Notes: generated by a model from the letters alone, not told the origin. A DNA stretch of 27,466 nucleotides from an uncultured Flavobacteriia bacterium (GCA_903887095.1 CAISOQ010000388.1:1-27466), one strand, 5' to 3'; shown: positions 8,601-16,623, numbered from the stretch's first letter. Made by a program: numbers and translations.

Positions 8601-9017
8601 CCAGATGATTACGTCAACAATGTTGCAGAACGTTTGAGTTTATACCAAGAAATGGACAACTTGAAAGACGAGGAAGCACTTCAAAAATTCTCTGAAATGC
8701 TCGTAGATCGCTTCGGACCATTGCCAAAGCAAGTTAAAGAACTTGTTCTTTCTTTCAAACTAAGGTGGTTAGCACAGGATATGGGGCTTGAGCGACTTGT
8801 GATAAAATCAGGTAAAATGATTGGATACTTTATTTCCAATCCACAATCCAAATTCTACGAAACAGAATTGTTCACGGCTGTATTGAATTTTATCCAACGC
8901 AATGGCCAAAATTGCAAGCTGAGCGAACAAAATGATCGGTTACGAATCATCTTTTCAGATGTCAAACATTTGAAGGATGCATTTGAAAGACTGAACACCA
9001 TCGTTGGCAACAACTGA
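5676..9017 (+). CDS. mfd: Transcription-repair coupling factor Mfd
   Basis: This is a 1113-residue full-length Mfd. The N-terminal third is the UvrB-like region that recruits UvrA. A CarD-like RNA-polymerase interaction domain begins around residue 430 (GDYVTHIDHGVGQFSGL). The SF2/RecG-type translocase follows, with Walker A GDVGFGKT (Lys589), the DEEQ box at 684-687, LTATPIPRTLQ, TTIIESGIDI and the arginine-finger box RGRVGRS at about 855. A C-terminal TRCF domain completes it. Mfd removes RNA polymerase stalled at lesions and brings in the nucleotide-excision repair machinery. All helicase motifs look intact. It lies 3 bases after fbp, and the next gene begins 17 bases after its stop with a -7 element in between, so transcription may also restart there. 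Confidence 0.97.
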   Translation: MELKALKNLFSKLPEIDATADQLQYDGTHIHWKGLVGSSRGLCASALAEQTPGHHLFILNDKEEAAYFLNDLEGLFPEDKRVLFYPASYRVPYQLEETDNSNVVSRAEVLEKINNGKNVWVVTYPQALFEKVPTQKKLSENTLRIEVGKTYSIDFINELLLEYHFDRVDFVYEPGQFSIRGGIVDVFSYSNDHPFRIEFFGDDVESIRTFDASTQLSLVNHKHFNVIPNVQGRLNIEGNGSFFEFLGKNVTVWLSSFDQLSSILNKEYEKSVGIYSKLPETVKHTIPAELYFHPSDLKEQIVHQRIIEWGPDFHFKADKTIQFDFLPQPSFNKNFDLLREDLVNRTAQNYSNLIFSNQPKQIDRLYQIFEDIGGGVDFSPMPIALHEGFISPSLKLTCYTDHQLFERYHRFRLKEGFRQAKQALTLKEIYNLQKGDYVTHIDHGVGQFSGLETIDVNGKPQEAIRLVYKDGDVLYVGIHSLHRISKFTGKDGSVPKMNKLGSQAWTNLKNKTKKKIKELAFDLIQLYAKRKSQPGFAFNEDTYLQNELEASFMYEDTPDQLKATQAVKEDMESPTPMDRLVCGDVGFGKTEVAIRAAFKAAVDGKQVAVLVPTTILSMQHYRSFKERLKDFPVTVDYINRFKSAKQTTETLKNLADGKVDILIGTHAIVSSRVKFKDLGLMIIDEEQKFGVSVKDKLKTLRATVDTLTLTATPIPRTLQFSLMGARDLSIINTPPPNRQPVLTEIIHFNEETIRDAIAYEVSRGGQVFFVHNRLANIREISGMISRLCPGVRVGIGHGQMDGQQLEKIMMDFINGEYDVLLATTIIESGIDISNANTIIINDAHNFGLSDLHQLRGRVGRSNKKGFCYLVAPPFSVMTSDSRKRLEALVQFSDLGAGFNIAMKDLDIRGAGNMLGGEQSGFISEIGFEMYQKILNEAIDELRENEFKTLFDERTTDNLLQFVKDCVLETDLEVRIPDDYVNNVAERLSLYQEMDNLKDEEALQKFSEMLVDRFGPLPKQVKELVLSFKLRWLAQDMGLERLVIKSGKMIGYFISNPQSKFYETELFTAVLNFIQRNGQNCKLSEQNDRLRIIFSDVKHLKDAFERLNTIVGNN

Positions 9018-9022
9018 TTTCC

Positions 9023-9030
9023 TACCTTTG
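9023..9030 (+). promoter_or_regulatory. -7 element for the glycosyltransferase operon
   Basis: TACCTTTG, a full match to TAnnTTTG, lies between the mfd stop and the next ATG (9035), leaving only 4 bases. A GTTG at 9003-9006 is 16 bases upstream, shorter than usual, and the -33 region would lie within the end of mfd. Confidence 0.45.
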
Positions 9031-9034
9031 AGCA

Positions 9035-10168
9035 ATGGGTAAAATACCTCGAGCCATCGTTTCTGTCACCAATGACCTTTACACTGATAATCGTGTAAAT
9101 AAGGTTTGCTTGTTTTTAATGGAACAAGGATATGAGGTCTTGCTCGTGGGAAGACAAAAAAAAGACAGCCTTCAATTACCAGAACGCTCTTATAAAACAA
9201 AACGGATAAAATTACTTTTTGAAAAAGGGGCGCTATTTTATGCCGCCTTCAATATTCGTCTATTTCTGTTCTTGCTATTCAAGCGTTGTGACCTGCTTGT
9301 ATCAAATGATCTGGACACACTTGCAGCAAACTTTACTACCAGCAAATTCAAACCAGGCACAAGATTGGTTTATGATTCCCACGAGTATTTTACCGAAGTG
9401 CCTGAGTTGATTAATCGTCCAAGAATAAAGAAAATTTGGGAAGGAATTGAAGGATGGATTTTCCCTAAACTCAAGACAGTTTATACTGTGAATGATTCCA
9501 TTGCGAAATTGTACCGTGAAAAATATAAAAAAGAGGTTTTTGTCGTTCGCAATGTGTCGCCGAAATGGAATGGCAATGCAACACTAAGAAAAACAGAACT
9601 TGGTATTGCTGAAAAACAATTTGTTGTTATTCTTCAAGGCGCAGGAATTAATATTGATCGGGGAGCTGAAGAAGCCGTTGAAGCGATGCGTTCATTGCCA
9701 AATGTAGTATTGTTGATTGTTGGTGACGGTGATGTTGTTCCTGAATTAAAGAATTATGTTGAGACCAACCAATTAGTGGAGCGGGTGAAATTCATCGGTA
9801 AAAAGCCTTATTCAGAAATGATGCAATATACCGCATTGGCTGATGTGGGATTGACACTGGATAAACCCAGTAATCTCAATTACAGATTTTCACTTCCCAA
9901 CAAAATGTTCGACTACCTCCATGCTACAACACCCGTCATTTGCACCGATCTGCCTGAAGTAGCTGGGCTTATTCGTAAATACGAGGCTGGCATTGTACTT
10001 TCAGAATTGACGACAGATAAATTGATAACAGCCATCCAATTTCTCCAAAATAATCCAGAAGAATTATCTCGCCTAAAGCAAAATTGTATTTTAGCCGCCA
10101 CTCACGAGTGTTGGGAAGAAGAAGTAAAAGTGCTAGAATTAATCTACCCGAAAGTTGGCAGAAAATAA
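9035..10168 (+). CDS. Glycosyltransferase, GT4-like
   Basis: This is a 377-residue, two-Rossmann-domain (GT-B) glycosyltransferase. The N-terminal acceptor half begins IPRAIVSVTNDLYTDNRVNKV and includes DLLVSNDLDTLAA and YDSHEYFTEVPEL. The C-terminal donor-binding half contains VVILQGAGINIDRGAEEAVEAM, VVLLIVGDGDVVPEL, and the nucleotide-sugar-binding stretch LPNKMFDYLHATTPVICTDLPEV. No membrane segments were seen, so it is a cytoplasmic or peripheral enzyme that probably adds a sugar to a polysaccharide, lipid carrier or glycoprotein glycan. Donor and acceptor cannot be told from sequence. The last 14 bases overlap the next glycosyltransferase gene, so the two are translated from one message. 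Confidence 0.88.
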   Translation: MGKIPRAIVSVTNDLYTDNRVNKVCLFLMEQGYEVLLVGRQKKDSLQLPERSYKTKRIKLLFEKGALFYAAFNIRLFLFLLFKRCDLLVSNDLDTLAANFTTSKFKPGTRLVYDSHEYFTEVPELINRPRIKKIWEGIEGWIFPKLKTVYTVNDSIAKLYREKYKKEVFVVRNVSPKWNGNATLRKTELGIAEKQFVVILQGAGINIDRGAEEAVEAMRSLPNVVLLIVGDGDVVPELKNYVETNQLVERVKFIGKKPYSEMMQYTALADVGLTLDKPSNLNYRFSLPNKMFDYLHATTPVICTDLPEVAGLIRKYEAGIVLSELTTDKLITAIQFLQNNPEELSRLKQNCILAATHECWEEEVKVLELIYPKVGRK

Positions 10169-11279
10169 ATTACATATTGTTTGTTTGGACGTGCCGTTCC
10201 CCGCAGATTATGGGGGAGCAATCGATATGTTCTACAGAATTAAAGCACTGCATGACTTGGGCTTTGAGCTGACCATCCATGTTTTTGAATACGGGCGCAG
10301 AAAACAGAAGGAATTAGAAAAATATGGGAAAGTTCATTATTACAAACGCCGAAGATTCATTTTTCACCTTTTCTCCAGTCGTCCATTCATTGTGCAATCG
10401 AGAAAAAATCGATTTCTCTTAACTCGTTTATTGGAAGATAATCATCCGATTTTATTCGAAGGCTTGCACACCTGCTATTATCTTGAAAATGAAAAAATTC
10501 AGAAAAGGTTAACTTTTGTTCGATTGCACAATATAGAGCATGAATATTATGGTGGTTTAAAGAAACAATCAGGGTTTTTAAAACAGTTATTTTTTCAGCT
10601 GGAAGAACAAAAACTGAGAAAATATCAGCCCTTTTTAAAAATGGCGACTTATTTACTTGCCATAAAACAAGAAGATGCAGCTAAAATGGCTCATTTTCAC
10701 CCTCACGTTAAAGTGCTGCCAGCCTCAGTTCCAGACATCGAAGGAAGTTATACAAAAGTAAAGCGATACGCCTTGTTTCATGGTAACCTTTCCGTTCCAG
10801 AGAACAACCAAGCTGCTATTTGGATCATTCATACCTTAAAAAGTGTTCTAGATGTGTCCTTCCCATTGATTATTGCAGGGAAGAACCCAGGGAAACAACT
10901 TATACACATCTGTAAAAAAGAAGGTGTACAACTCGTTTCCAATCCATCTGGAAAACAACTGAATCAACTTATTCAAGAAGCGCAAACTCACGTGTTATAC
11001 ACCGCAGTTTCCGCTGGAATTAAACTAAAACTCCTTGCTTGCCTCCATAGTTCTGGACACCTACTTGCAAATAAAGAAATGGTTGAAGGTACACCTGTTG
11101 CTGAATTCTGTGTATTGGCTGATGATCCGAAAGATTTTAAAATGCACTTTATTGGCCTAAAAAACACTGTTTTAACCGAAGAAGAATTTTCAAAGCGGTC
11201 TAAATTCATTCATCAACACTTTAACAATCAACAAAACTGTTTGTTGATCAAAGAATTAATTGAGTCCTATGAAGTTTAA
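10155..11279 (+). CDS. Glycosyltransferase, GT4-like, TTG start
   Basis: This is a 374-residue GT-B glycosyltransferase, distant from its neighbour. The N-terminus KLHIVCLDVPFPADYGGAID is the glycine-rich acceptor/donor loop of GT4 enzymes. Later come RLHNIEHEYYGGL, LFHGNLSVPENNQAA, PLIIAGKNPG and a terminal GIKLKLL-type donor motif followed by NKEMVEGT. The start must be the TTG at 10155, because the first in-frame ATG (10227) would remove the PADYGG loop. That gives a 14-base overlap with the upstream gene. The 3' end overlaps the hydrolase gene by 11 bases. The three genes therefore form one tightly packed operon, likely for a surface glycan. The exact product is unknown. Confidence 0.85.
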   Translation: MAENKLHIVCLDVPFPADYGGAIDMFYRIKALHDLGFELTIHVFEYGRRKQKELEKYGKVHYYKRRRFIFHLFSSRPFIVQSRKNRFLLTRLLEDNHPILFEGLHTCYYLENEKIQKRLTFVRLHNIEHEYYGGLKKQSGFLKQLFFQLEEQKLRKYQPFLKMATYLLAIKQEDAAKMAHFHPHVKVLPASVPDIEGSYTKVKRYALFHGNLSVPENNQAAIWIIHTLKSVLDVSFPLIIAGKNPGKQLIHICKKEGVQLVSNPSGKQLNQLIQEAQTHVLYTAVSAGIKLKLLACLHSSGHLLANKEMVEGTPVAEFCVLADDPKDFKMHFIGLKNTVLTEEEFSKRSKFIHQHFNNQQNCLLIKELIESYEV

Positions 11280-12675
11280 CTTTTTACTTCTTTTTATCGT
11301 TGTTCCGACTATCCTAACAGCGCAAATAGAAGGAGTGTGGCATACAAGTTTTACAGTTTTAGGGATGAGTAAACAACTCGACCTGAATATAGAAGTAAAC
11401 CAAAAAGCATTAAGTGCAAAATTCTGGGAACCCGATACAAAAAGTCCACGAAAAATAACGCTGGATACAATTTACATTCAAAATGATACGCTACGTTTCA
11501 ACTGGATGGCTGGTCGTTTAAATTTTGTTGGAAAGCATTACCCACAAGGCGATTCAATCAGTGGGACATTTGAACAAAGTGGGATTCGATGGAGTTCCAA
11601 TTTCACGAAAACTATTCAAGCAAAGAAGGAAATAATTCGGCCTCAAGAACCCCAATCCCCATTTGACTATACAATTCAGGAAATAAATTGTGCCAATGGT
11701 GACGTGACTCTTGCGGGCACATTGACACTTCCAAAAAACAGCGATGATAATTATCCAATTGTTGTTTTAGCATCCGGTTCTGGTCCACAAAACAGAGATT
11801 GCGAGATTTTAGGTCACAAACCTTTTTGGGTCATTGCTGATTATTTGGCAAAGAATGGTGTTGGCTGTTTGCGCTTCGACGACCGAGGTATAGGCGAAAG
11901 CACAGGCAGCTATTCGAAAGCAACTTTGGTCGATTTTGGAAATGACTTAAATAGTTGCGTCACTACACTTCTCTCTGATCCTCGCTTTAAAAACCACCCT
12001 ATTGGAGTAGTAGGACATTCAGAAGGTGGTATGCATGCGTTAATGGCGGCTCAGAAAAACAAGCAAATTGCATTCGTAATTGAACTTGCCAGCGTTGGGA
12101 CTAGCGGTGCAGATGTCTTAATTCAGCAACAATATTTGATTCCAAAAAAATCGGGTGCCTCGGAAGAATTGGCACTTTGGAATAAAGGAATTTATGAAGG
12201 AGCTTGTGCTATTTTAAGAAAATACAAGGGAAACAAACGAACCAAAAAACTGGACGATTTTCTTAATAATGAATACGACAACGCACCAACAGAATTCAAA
12301 GAAAGTTCAACTTTGTTGAGTTTTAAATTGGCCATTCAACTTTTACTCAACAATGACTGGGGAAGTGAATTTATACAATTCAAAACGAAAGACTATTTGA
12401 AAAAAATTGAGGCGCCAATTTTAGTAATCAACGGAAGTGAAGACATTCAAGTGCCGGCAAAACAAAGTCAAGAAGGGTTTAGAAACAATTTTTCAGAAGC
12501 ATCAAAACCTCAATCAAAAATAATTCTCATGGAAGGGCTGAATCACCTATTTCAGACGTGTAAACGTTGCACAGTAGATGAGTACGGTGAAATTGAGGAG
12601 ACGTTTTCAGAAAATGCATTGCAAGAAATGATCCTTTGGATCAGCACTGTCTGCGGAGAACAAAACAAAAGATAA
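11269..12675 (+). CDS. Exported alpha/beta hydrolase (serine esterase/peptidase-like)
   Basis: This is a 468-residue protein. The N-terminus MKFNFLLLFIVVPTILTAQ is a signal peptide, so it acts in the periplasm or outside. Residues about 20-115 form a beta-rich domain seen ahead of similar Bacteroidota hydrolases. The catalytic alpha/beta-hydrolase domain follows: oxyanion-side ASGSGPQNRD, CLRFDDRGIGES, the nucleophile elbow GHSEGG with Ser251, the acid Asp392 in NGSEDIQVP, and His426 in GLNHLF. The triad appears complete. The substrate is unknown; esters, acetylated glycans or peptides are all possible. A TTG at 11260 is in frame, but ATG 11269 begins the signal peptide. It overlaps the second glycosyltransferase by 11 bases. 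Its stop codon directly abuts the stop codon of the convergent LETM1-related gene. Confidence 0.85.
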   Translation: MKFNFLLLFIVVPTILTAQIEGVWHTSFTVLGMSKQLDLNIEVNQKALSAKFWEPDTKSPRKITLDTIYIQNDTLRFNWMAGRLNFVGKHYPQGDSISGTFEQSGIRWSSNFTKTIQAKKEIIRPQEPQSPFDYTIQEINCANGDVTLAGTLTLPKNSDDNYPIVVLASGSGPQNRDCEILGHKPFWVIADYLAKNGVGCLRFDDRGIGESTGSYSKATLVDFGNDLNSCVTTLLSDPRFKNHPIGVVGHSEGGMHALMAAQKNKQIAFVIELASVGTSGADVLIQQQYLIPKKSGASEELALWNKGIYEGACAILRKYKGNKRTKKLDDFLNNEYDNAPTEFKESSTLLSFKLAIQLLLNNDWGSEFIQFKTKDYLKKIEAPILVINGSEDIQVPAKQSQEGFRNNFSEASKPQSKIILMEGLNHLFQTCKRCTVDEYGEIEETFSENALQEMILWISTVCGEQNKR

Positions 12676-13938
12676 TTATTTCATCTTTTCCACCTCGTTG
12701 TCTCTGAAAGCGGAGGGCACTAAATCTGGGATAACTTTCAAGACAAGTGGCAATAAGAACGCACCGCCTGGCAACAAGAAAATAGCAAGGGATGGCATAG
12801 ATTTAACAATGTCCTTAAACTGCTCTTTCACCATTTCCTTTTCTTTTTTGGTCAAATCAGTAGTTGCAGATTTCTTAATTAAAAAAACCAATTCTTTGCT
12901 TTGCTTTAGCTCTGTTGCTAGTTTGTCTTTGTTTCTTCCTAAAATTTTTACCCATCTTTTCGACAAATTACCATAGACTTTTTCAATGGAAGAAGAATTC
13001 GCTAGAAATGGAATTTTCTCATGATTGTTAATGATAAATTGCTCTGTTAGGGCCAACGATTCATTCAATTCTTTCTCCCCAAACCCAAGAAAATCGCACA
13101 AGTCTTTTATGAATTCTTTTTCCTTTGTTACTGCCTCATGATTCGAGAAAATTACGAAGGCAGAGAGATCAACTAAAAAGCGTTTTCCCAGCTTACTCTT
13201 TTTTATTTGGCTATTGAAATCCTTAAAGCTTCCGCCATTTTCAAATCGCGTTTCAGCAAGTGACCGATGCGTGTCAGATAAATTCGCAGAGGCAAGAAAA
13301 ACTTTGAACATGGAACGTTCTTTTTCTTCTATCAACCCATCGGAATAGGAAGCCAACGTAATAGCTGTAAGCGCATTCATGGCTAATTCATCGTAATGAT
13401 AGATCGTGGACTTTTTCTTTTCAGATAAATATTGATGAAATAAAATTACATCCAAGTAAATGAAGACATTGCTTACATAATTGATCCAGAACTTACTTTC
13501 CAGCAAATTCAAACGAATGTCTACACGTTTTGATAATATATCTTCTAATTTCTCTTCCTGGGTCTCTTTTAAGAAAAAAGTGAACAATTTACTGATTGAA
13601 TAGGCATTGTGTTGGCCATAAAAAGCAACCAGTTGTTCTGAAAAATGCTCGAGGGTAAATTCCTCTTCCGTTTTATGGATTTTATATACAAACAGGTGAG
13701 CCTCAAACAAAAGTAACTTCAGCTTTTCTTCTGAAGTCCATCTTGAATCATCTATATCATTGGCAAAAAGAAGTGATGATGGGTAACCGAAAACAATTCC
13801 TGTTTTTCCCAATGCAGCGTGCATGAAAGCTTCTAGGTCAACTTTTTCAGGCAAATCAAATGATGTGTCTATTTTACCCTTTGACACAAGGTCAAAGTAT
13901 TTTTTAATCCAGCCTTTCGATCCAGGAAGAAAATTCAT
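12676..13938 (-). CDS. LETM1-related protein with TerB-like middle region
   Basis: This is a 420-residue protein with no signal peptide. Residues about 185-230 (ALTAITLASYSDGLIEEKE) resemble the TerB-like fold, an alpha-helical module with an acidic SDG turn. Residues about 342-412 resemble the membrane end of the LETM1 domain: basic helices, KELVFLIKKSATTDLTKKEK, then MPSLAIFLLPGGAFLLPLVL and KVIPDLVPSAF. In LETM1 this is the conserved hydrophobic LLP...K.FP..LPS.F block. LETM1 itself is a mitochondrial inner-membrane protein linked to K+/H+ exchange and ribosome binding. I recall that related Bacteroidota proteins have been annotated as LETM1-related; their biochemical role is not established. 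Only one hydrophobic segment (about 382-404) is seen. It ends back-to-back with the hydrolase gene and follows the lamin-tail gene with a 36-base gap, probably in one message. Confidence is for the gene; the LETM1 assignment is about 0.75. Confidence 0.85.
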   Translation of the reverse strand: MNFLPGSKGWIKKYFDLVSKGKIDTSFDLPEKVDLEAFMHAALGKTGIVFGYPSSLLFANDIDDSRWTSEEKLKLLLFEAHLFVYKIHKTEEEFTLEHFSEQLVAFYGQHNAYSISKLFTFFLKETQEEKLEDILSKRVDIRLNLLESKFWINYVSNVFIYLDVILFHQYLSEKKKSTIYHYDELAMNALTAITLASYSDGLIEEKERSMFKVFLASANLSDTHRSLAETRFENGGSFKDFNSQIKKSKLGKRFLVDLSAFVIFSNHEAVTKEKEFIKDLCDFLGFGEKELNESLALTEQFIINNHEKIPFLANSSSIEKVYGNLSKRWVKILGRNKDKLATELKQSKELVFLIKKSATTDLTKKEKEMVKEQFKDIVKSMPSLAIFLLPGGAFLLPLVLKVIPDLVPSAFRDNEVEKMK

Positions 13939-13974
13939 GTTATACTATCAAAATCAACTACAAAGTAATAACTT

Positions 13975-16560
13975 TTAAAGCTTACCTGCGACAACAAATG
14001 CTTTAGTTTTAGCAAACATAGATGCTCCTTCTACTTTAAACGCTTCGAATACTGCAACATAGGTTCCAATACTTGCTTTCACACCGCTGTCTGTTACACC
14101 GTCCCAATTGAATACGCCGTTGCTTCCAAGTAATTCATTTTTAAACAATGACCTAATGATTCTGCCTCTGTCATCATAGATTGTCAAAGTTGCCAAAAGC
14201 CCTGTTTCAGCCATTTCGTAATTAATTTGTAGCACGTCCTCAAATCCATCATTATCGGGAGAAACAGTGTTTGATGTAAAACTAAAATCGCCCGATGAAA
14301 CTGTAGGTCTGTATTGAGAATTTTTGCCGCCCGGCGTTGCAAAACCAATTGCCTCTGCAGCCGAATGCCAATTTGATGAGCTATTCGAACTGCCTGAAGG
14401 ATCTATTCGTTCTAAAGAAACACCATCGGTGACGTCCAAAAGTTGAAAATGCCAATCGACTGAATAGGACACGTTGTCCATAACTTGGTTATTGAAAATC
14501 AAATACACAGTGCTTGAATCTACATTGAAGCTTGGTGTTTCACAATACACAAAATTTCCAGCTATTGCCGAAGGATAATTCTGTTTAACAAACGTCGAAT
14601 CCTTGCCCAAAACAGCATAGCCTTTTGCTGGAAGATAAAAATGGTCACTTACAAATTTTTGGTTTGAAATCGTGTCGTTGTCATAATTTCCTAAACTCCA
14701 GTTTTGAAGATCCAACAACTTGTCTGAATTATTATAAACCTCAATCCAATCATAGCCTCCTGTGTAGGGGTCAAATAATATTTCATTGATGACAACATCT
14801 CCGACTTGGGCAATTTCTGGAAGTGCAAATACCCCGTTTAAAGACGTATTATTCATCCAGCAGTCCGCAACATTCTGAAGGGAAATTGTATACGTTTGAC
14901 TTCCTGCAAGGTTCTCAACAAATTGCAAAGTGGTCATGTCTGATCCTGCTGAAGGCACAAAATTGTTTGCAATCGTTAGCGAAGGATTGGTCAAAAAACT
15001 GGCATTTTTCAATAACGTTGAATCCATCCCCTCTGAAAAATGAATTTCCAAATAATTTGGCGCCAGAGTAATTAATTGCGCAATCTGCGGTGCCTGATTA
15101 TCGGGAGTTGCGTCATACACACTGTTTTGAGCCCCAGGTGTTCCGCCGAGCGAAGCATTGCTGGCAATCCAATTATCTGCAGCTGAGCAAGGATCATTCG
15201 GGTTAATTAATTCAATAGAATAACCACCGTCCATTTTGGCTGGATCCTGGTACCAATTGTCTGTATAGGTTATTTTATCAAGCAAATTTCCATTGTTGTC
15301 TTTGAGTACAATGTCATCACCCGCATTGTTCAAACTTGGGAAACTTGATACTCCCAATGCTTGAATTGCGAATGTATCAATGTTGCCGGTTGAACACAGA
15401 ATTTTATATTCGCCTGGGTAGAGCCAACCTGACAAGAGTGTGCCATCAGAAGATGCGTCACCCAATTTCCAACCCGTTAGGTCAAAATATTTAGTGCTCT
15501 TATTAAAGATTTCAACATATTCAACCTCAGGCAAACCTACCACCGGTGATTGATCGCACACAAACTCATTGATGATAACATCCCCTTTCATTGGTGCTTC
15601 GCCAACTAGGTATATAAATTGAGTAGATTGGCTTCCCGAAGCATTCAAAGCAATATCAGCAATATTGTTCGTTGATAGTGTGTAAGTTGAACCGTTGGAA
15701 ATCGCAGTGCTCAACAGCAAATGGACCAAAGCAGGATTGGAACCATCAACAGTGGCAGAGGTGATTGCTAAAGTTGGAGAAATGGAAAAATTTGAACTTA
15801 AGGAGGCGGAAGTGGGATCTAATGCTTCATTGAACAAAACATCTAACGCTGTTGAATTCACAACCGATGCTGAAAGTAAAACTGGCGGTGTAACATCGTA
15901 GATAATCGGGCCAATGTAAAAATCATCAAAAAAGTGTTTCAATATAAAGCTTACTGTTGATTGCGTAATACTAATGCCAAAAAATGAACTTGAATTTACC
16001 GATGCATCATTCACTGATCCTTCAGTAAAATAGGAGGTTCCGACGCCGGTAATATCCCGCTCCAAGGTCCAATCGTTCGCAGAGGTTCTCTTCACCTTTA
16101 TTTTCAACGTGTTATTAGAAGTGTTTGTAACACCGTCTGCTCCATCAATAATTTTCGTCGCTGTGCCTGCTACTCTTTTAAAAAGTGAAATCTCATCCGT
16201 TGTTCCGCCAATTCGAACAAAATAACCATTCATTCCTGCAGACATAAGGTTCGACTGATCTGCCATTAAATAAATATCAACATAATTTGCGCTGGAGGTG
16301 TTGAACTCGAGATTGGTCCAAAATTCCCATTGACAATTAGTAGCTACAGTGCTTGCCGTAGAAAGATAAAAAGTCGTGCTTGGAATAGACTTGTTAGAAC
16401 GTAATTTATTGTTTCCAGCAACATTCACAATCGTAAAAACGGAATCATCACCTTGCCATGTTGGTGAAGTTGAAAAATCGCCATCTGTAAAATTCTCAGT
16501 AAACTGGCCGTTTGCTGAAAGGGACAAAGCGAAAAAAAACAAAGCGAAAAAGTATTTCAT
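13975..16560 (-). CDS. Large secreted lamin-tail-domain surface protein
   Basis: This is an 861-residue exported protein. Residues 1-19 are a signal peptide (MKYFFALFFFALSLSANGQ). The N-terminal 200 residues are beta-rich and resemble a concanavalin/LamG-like fold. Two Ig-like SbsA-type modules appear at about 223-310 (PPVLLSASVVNSTALDVLFN) and 488-575 (LITLAPNYLEIHFSEGMD). Each is followed by a lamin-tail domain, at about 324-450 (GDVIINEFVCDQSP) and 585-710 (GDVVINEILFDPYTGG), both with the WIE/YVEI-NN-S-L-W-L core. The C-terminus (759-861) is a FlgD-like Ig module, VSPDNDGFEDVL then LTIYDDRGRIIRSLF, which in this phylum often serves as a sorting or anchoring domain. A structural or adhesive cell-surface role is likely. 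The duplicated Ig-LTD arrangement suggests internal duplication. It diverges from asd across only 63 bases. Confidence 0.85.
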   Translation of the reverse strand: MKYFFALFFFALSLSANGQFTENFTDGDFSTSPTWQGDDSVFTIVNVAGNNKLRSNKSIPSTTFYLSTASTVATNCQWEFWTNLEFNTSSANYVDIYLMADQSNLMSAGMNGYFVRIGGTTDEISLFKRVAGTATKIIDGADGVTNTSNNTLKIKVKRTSANDWTLERDITGVGTSYFTEGSVNDASVNSSSFFGISITQSTVSFILKHFFDDFYIGPIIYDVTPPVLLSASVVNSTALDVLFNEALDPTSASLSSNFSISPTLAITSATVDGSNPALVHLLLSTAISNGSTYTLSTNNIADIALNASGSQSTQFIYLVGEAPMKGDVIINEFVCDQSPVVGLPEVEYVEIFNKSTKYFDLTGWKLGDASSDGTLLSGWLYPGEYKILCSTGNIDTFAIQALGVSSFPSLNNAGDDIVLKDNNGNLLDKITYTDNWYQDPAKMDGGYSIELINPNDPCSAADNWIASNASLGGTPGAQNSVYDATPDNQAPQIAQLITLAPNYLEIHFSEGMDSTLLKNASFLTNPSLTIANNFVPSAGSDMTTLQFVENLAGSQTYTISLQNVADCWMNNTSLNGVFALPEIAQVGDVVINEILFDPYTGGYDWIEVYNNSDKLLDLQNWSLGNYDNDTISNQKFVSDHFYLPAKGYAVLGKDSTFVKQNYPSAIAGNFVYCETPSFNVDSSTVYLIFNNQVMDNVSYSVDWHFQLLDVTDGVSLERIDPSGSSNSSSNWHSAAEAIGFATPGGKNSQYRPTVSSGDFSFTSNTVSPDNDGFEDVLQINYEMAETGLLATLTIYDDRGRIIRSLFKNELLGSNGVFNWDGVTDSGVKASIGTYVAVFEAFKVEGASMFAKTKAFVVAGKL

Positions 16561-16579
16561 TAGTCGAACTCTTTGCTGC

Positions 16580-16587
16580 TAAATATA
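16580..16587 (-). promoter_or_regulatory. Candidate -7 element for the lamin-tail gene
   Basis: On the minus strand TATATTTA matches TAnnTTTG at 7 of 8 positions, 19 bases before the ATG at 16560. No -33 TTTG is seen at the usual distance. It sits one base from the opposing asd element. Confidence 0.35.
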
Positions 16588-16588
16588 C

Positions 16589-16596
16589 TAATTTTG
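16589..16596 (+). promoter_or_regulatory. -7 element for asd
   Basis: TAATTTTG is a full match to TAnnTTTG, 27 bases before the asd ATG. A TTTG at 16572-16575 is only 13 bases upstream, too close for a standard -33 element. Confidence 0.45.
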
Positions 16597-16623
16597 ACAA
16601 TCGATTAATGTGAAGAAATTATT

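Noticed and set aside
15695..15901. Open frames antisense to the lamin-tail, AsmA-like and Mfd genes
   Set aside because: They have no recognisable domains or starts and lie wholly opposite well-supported genes; long antisense frames are expected given the codon bias.
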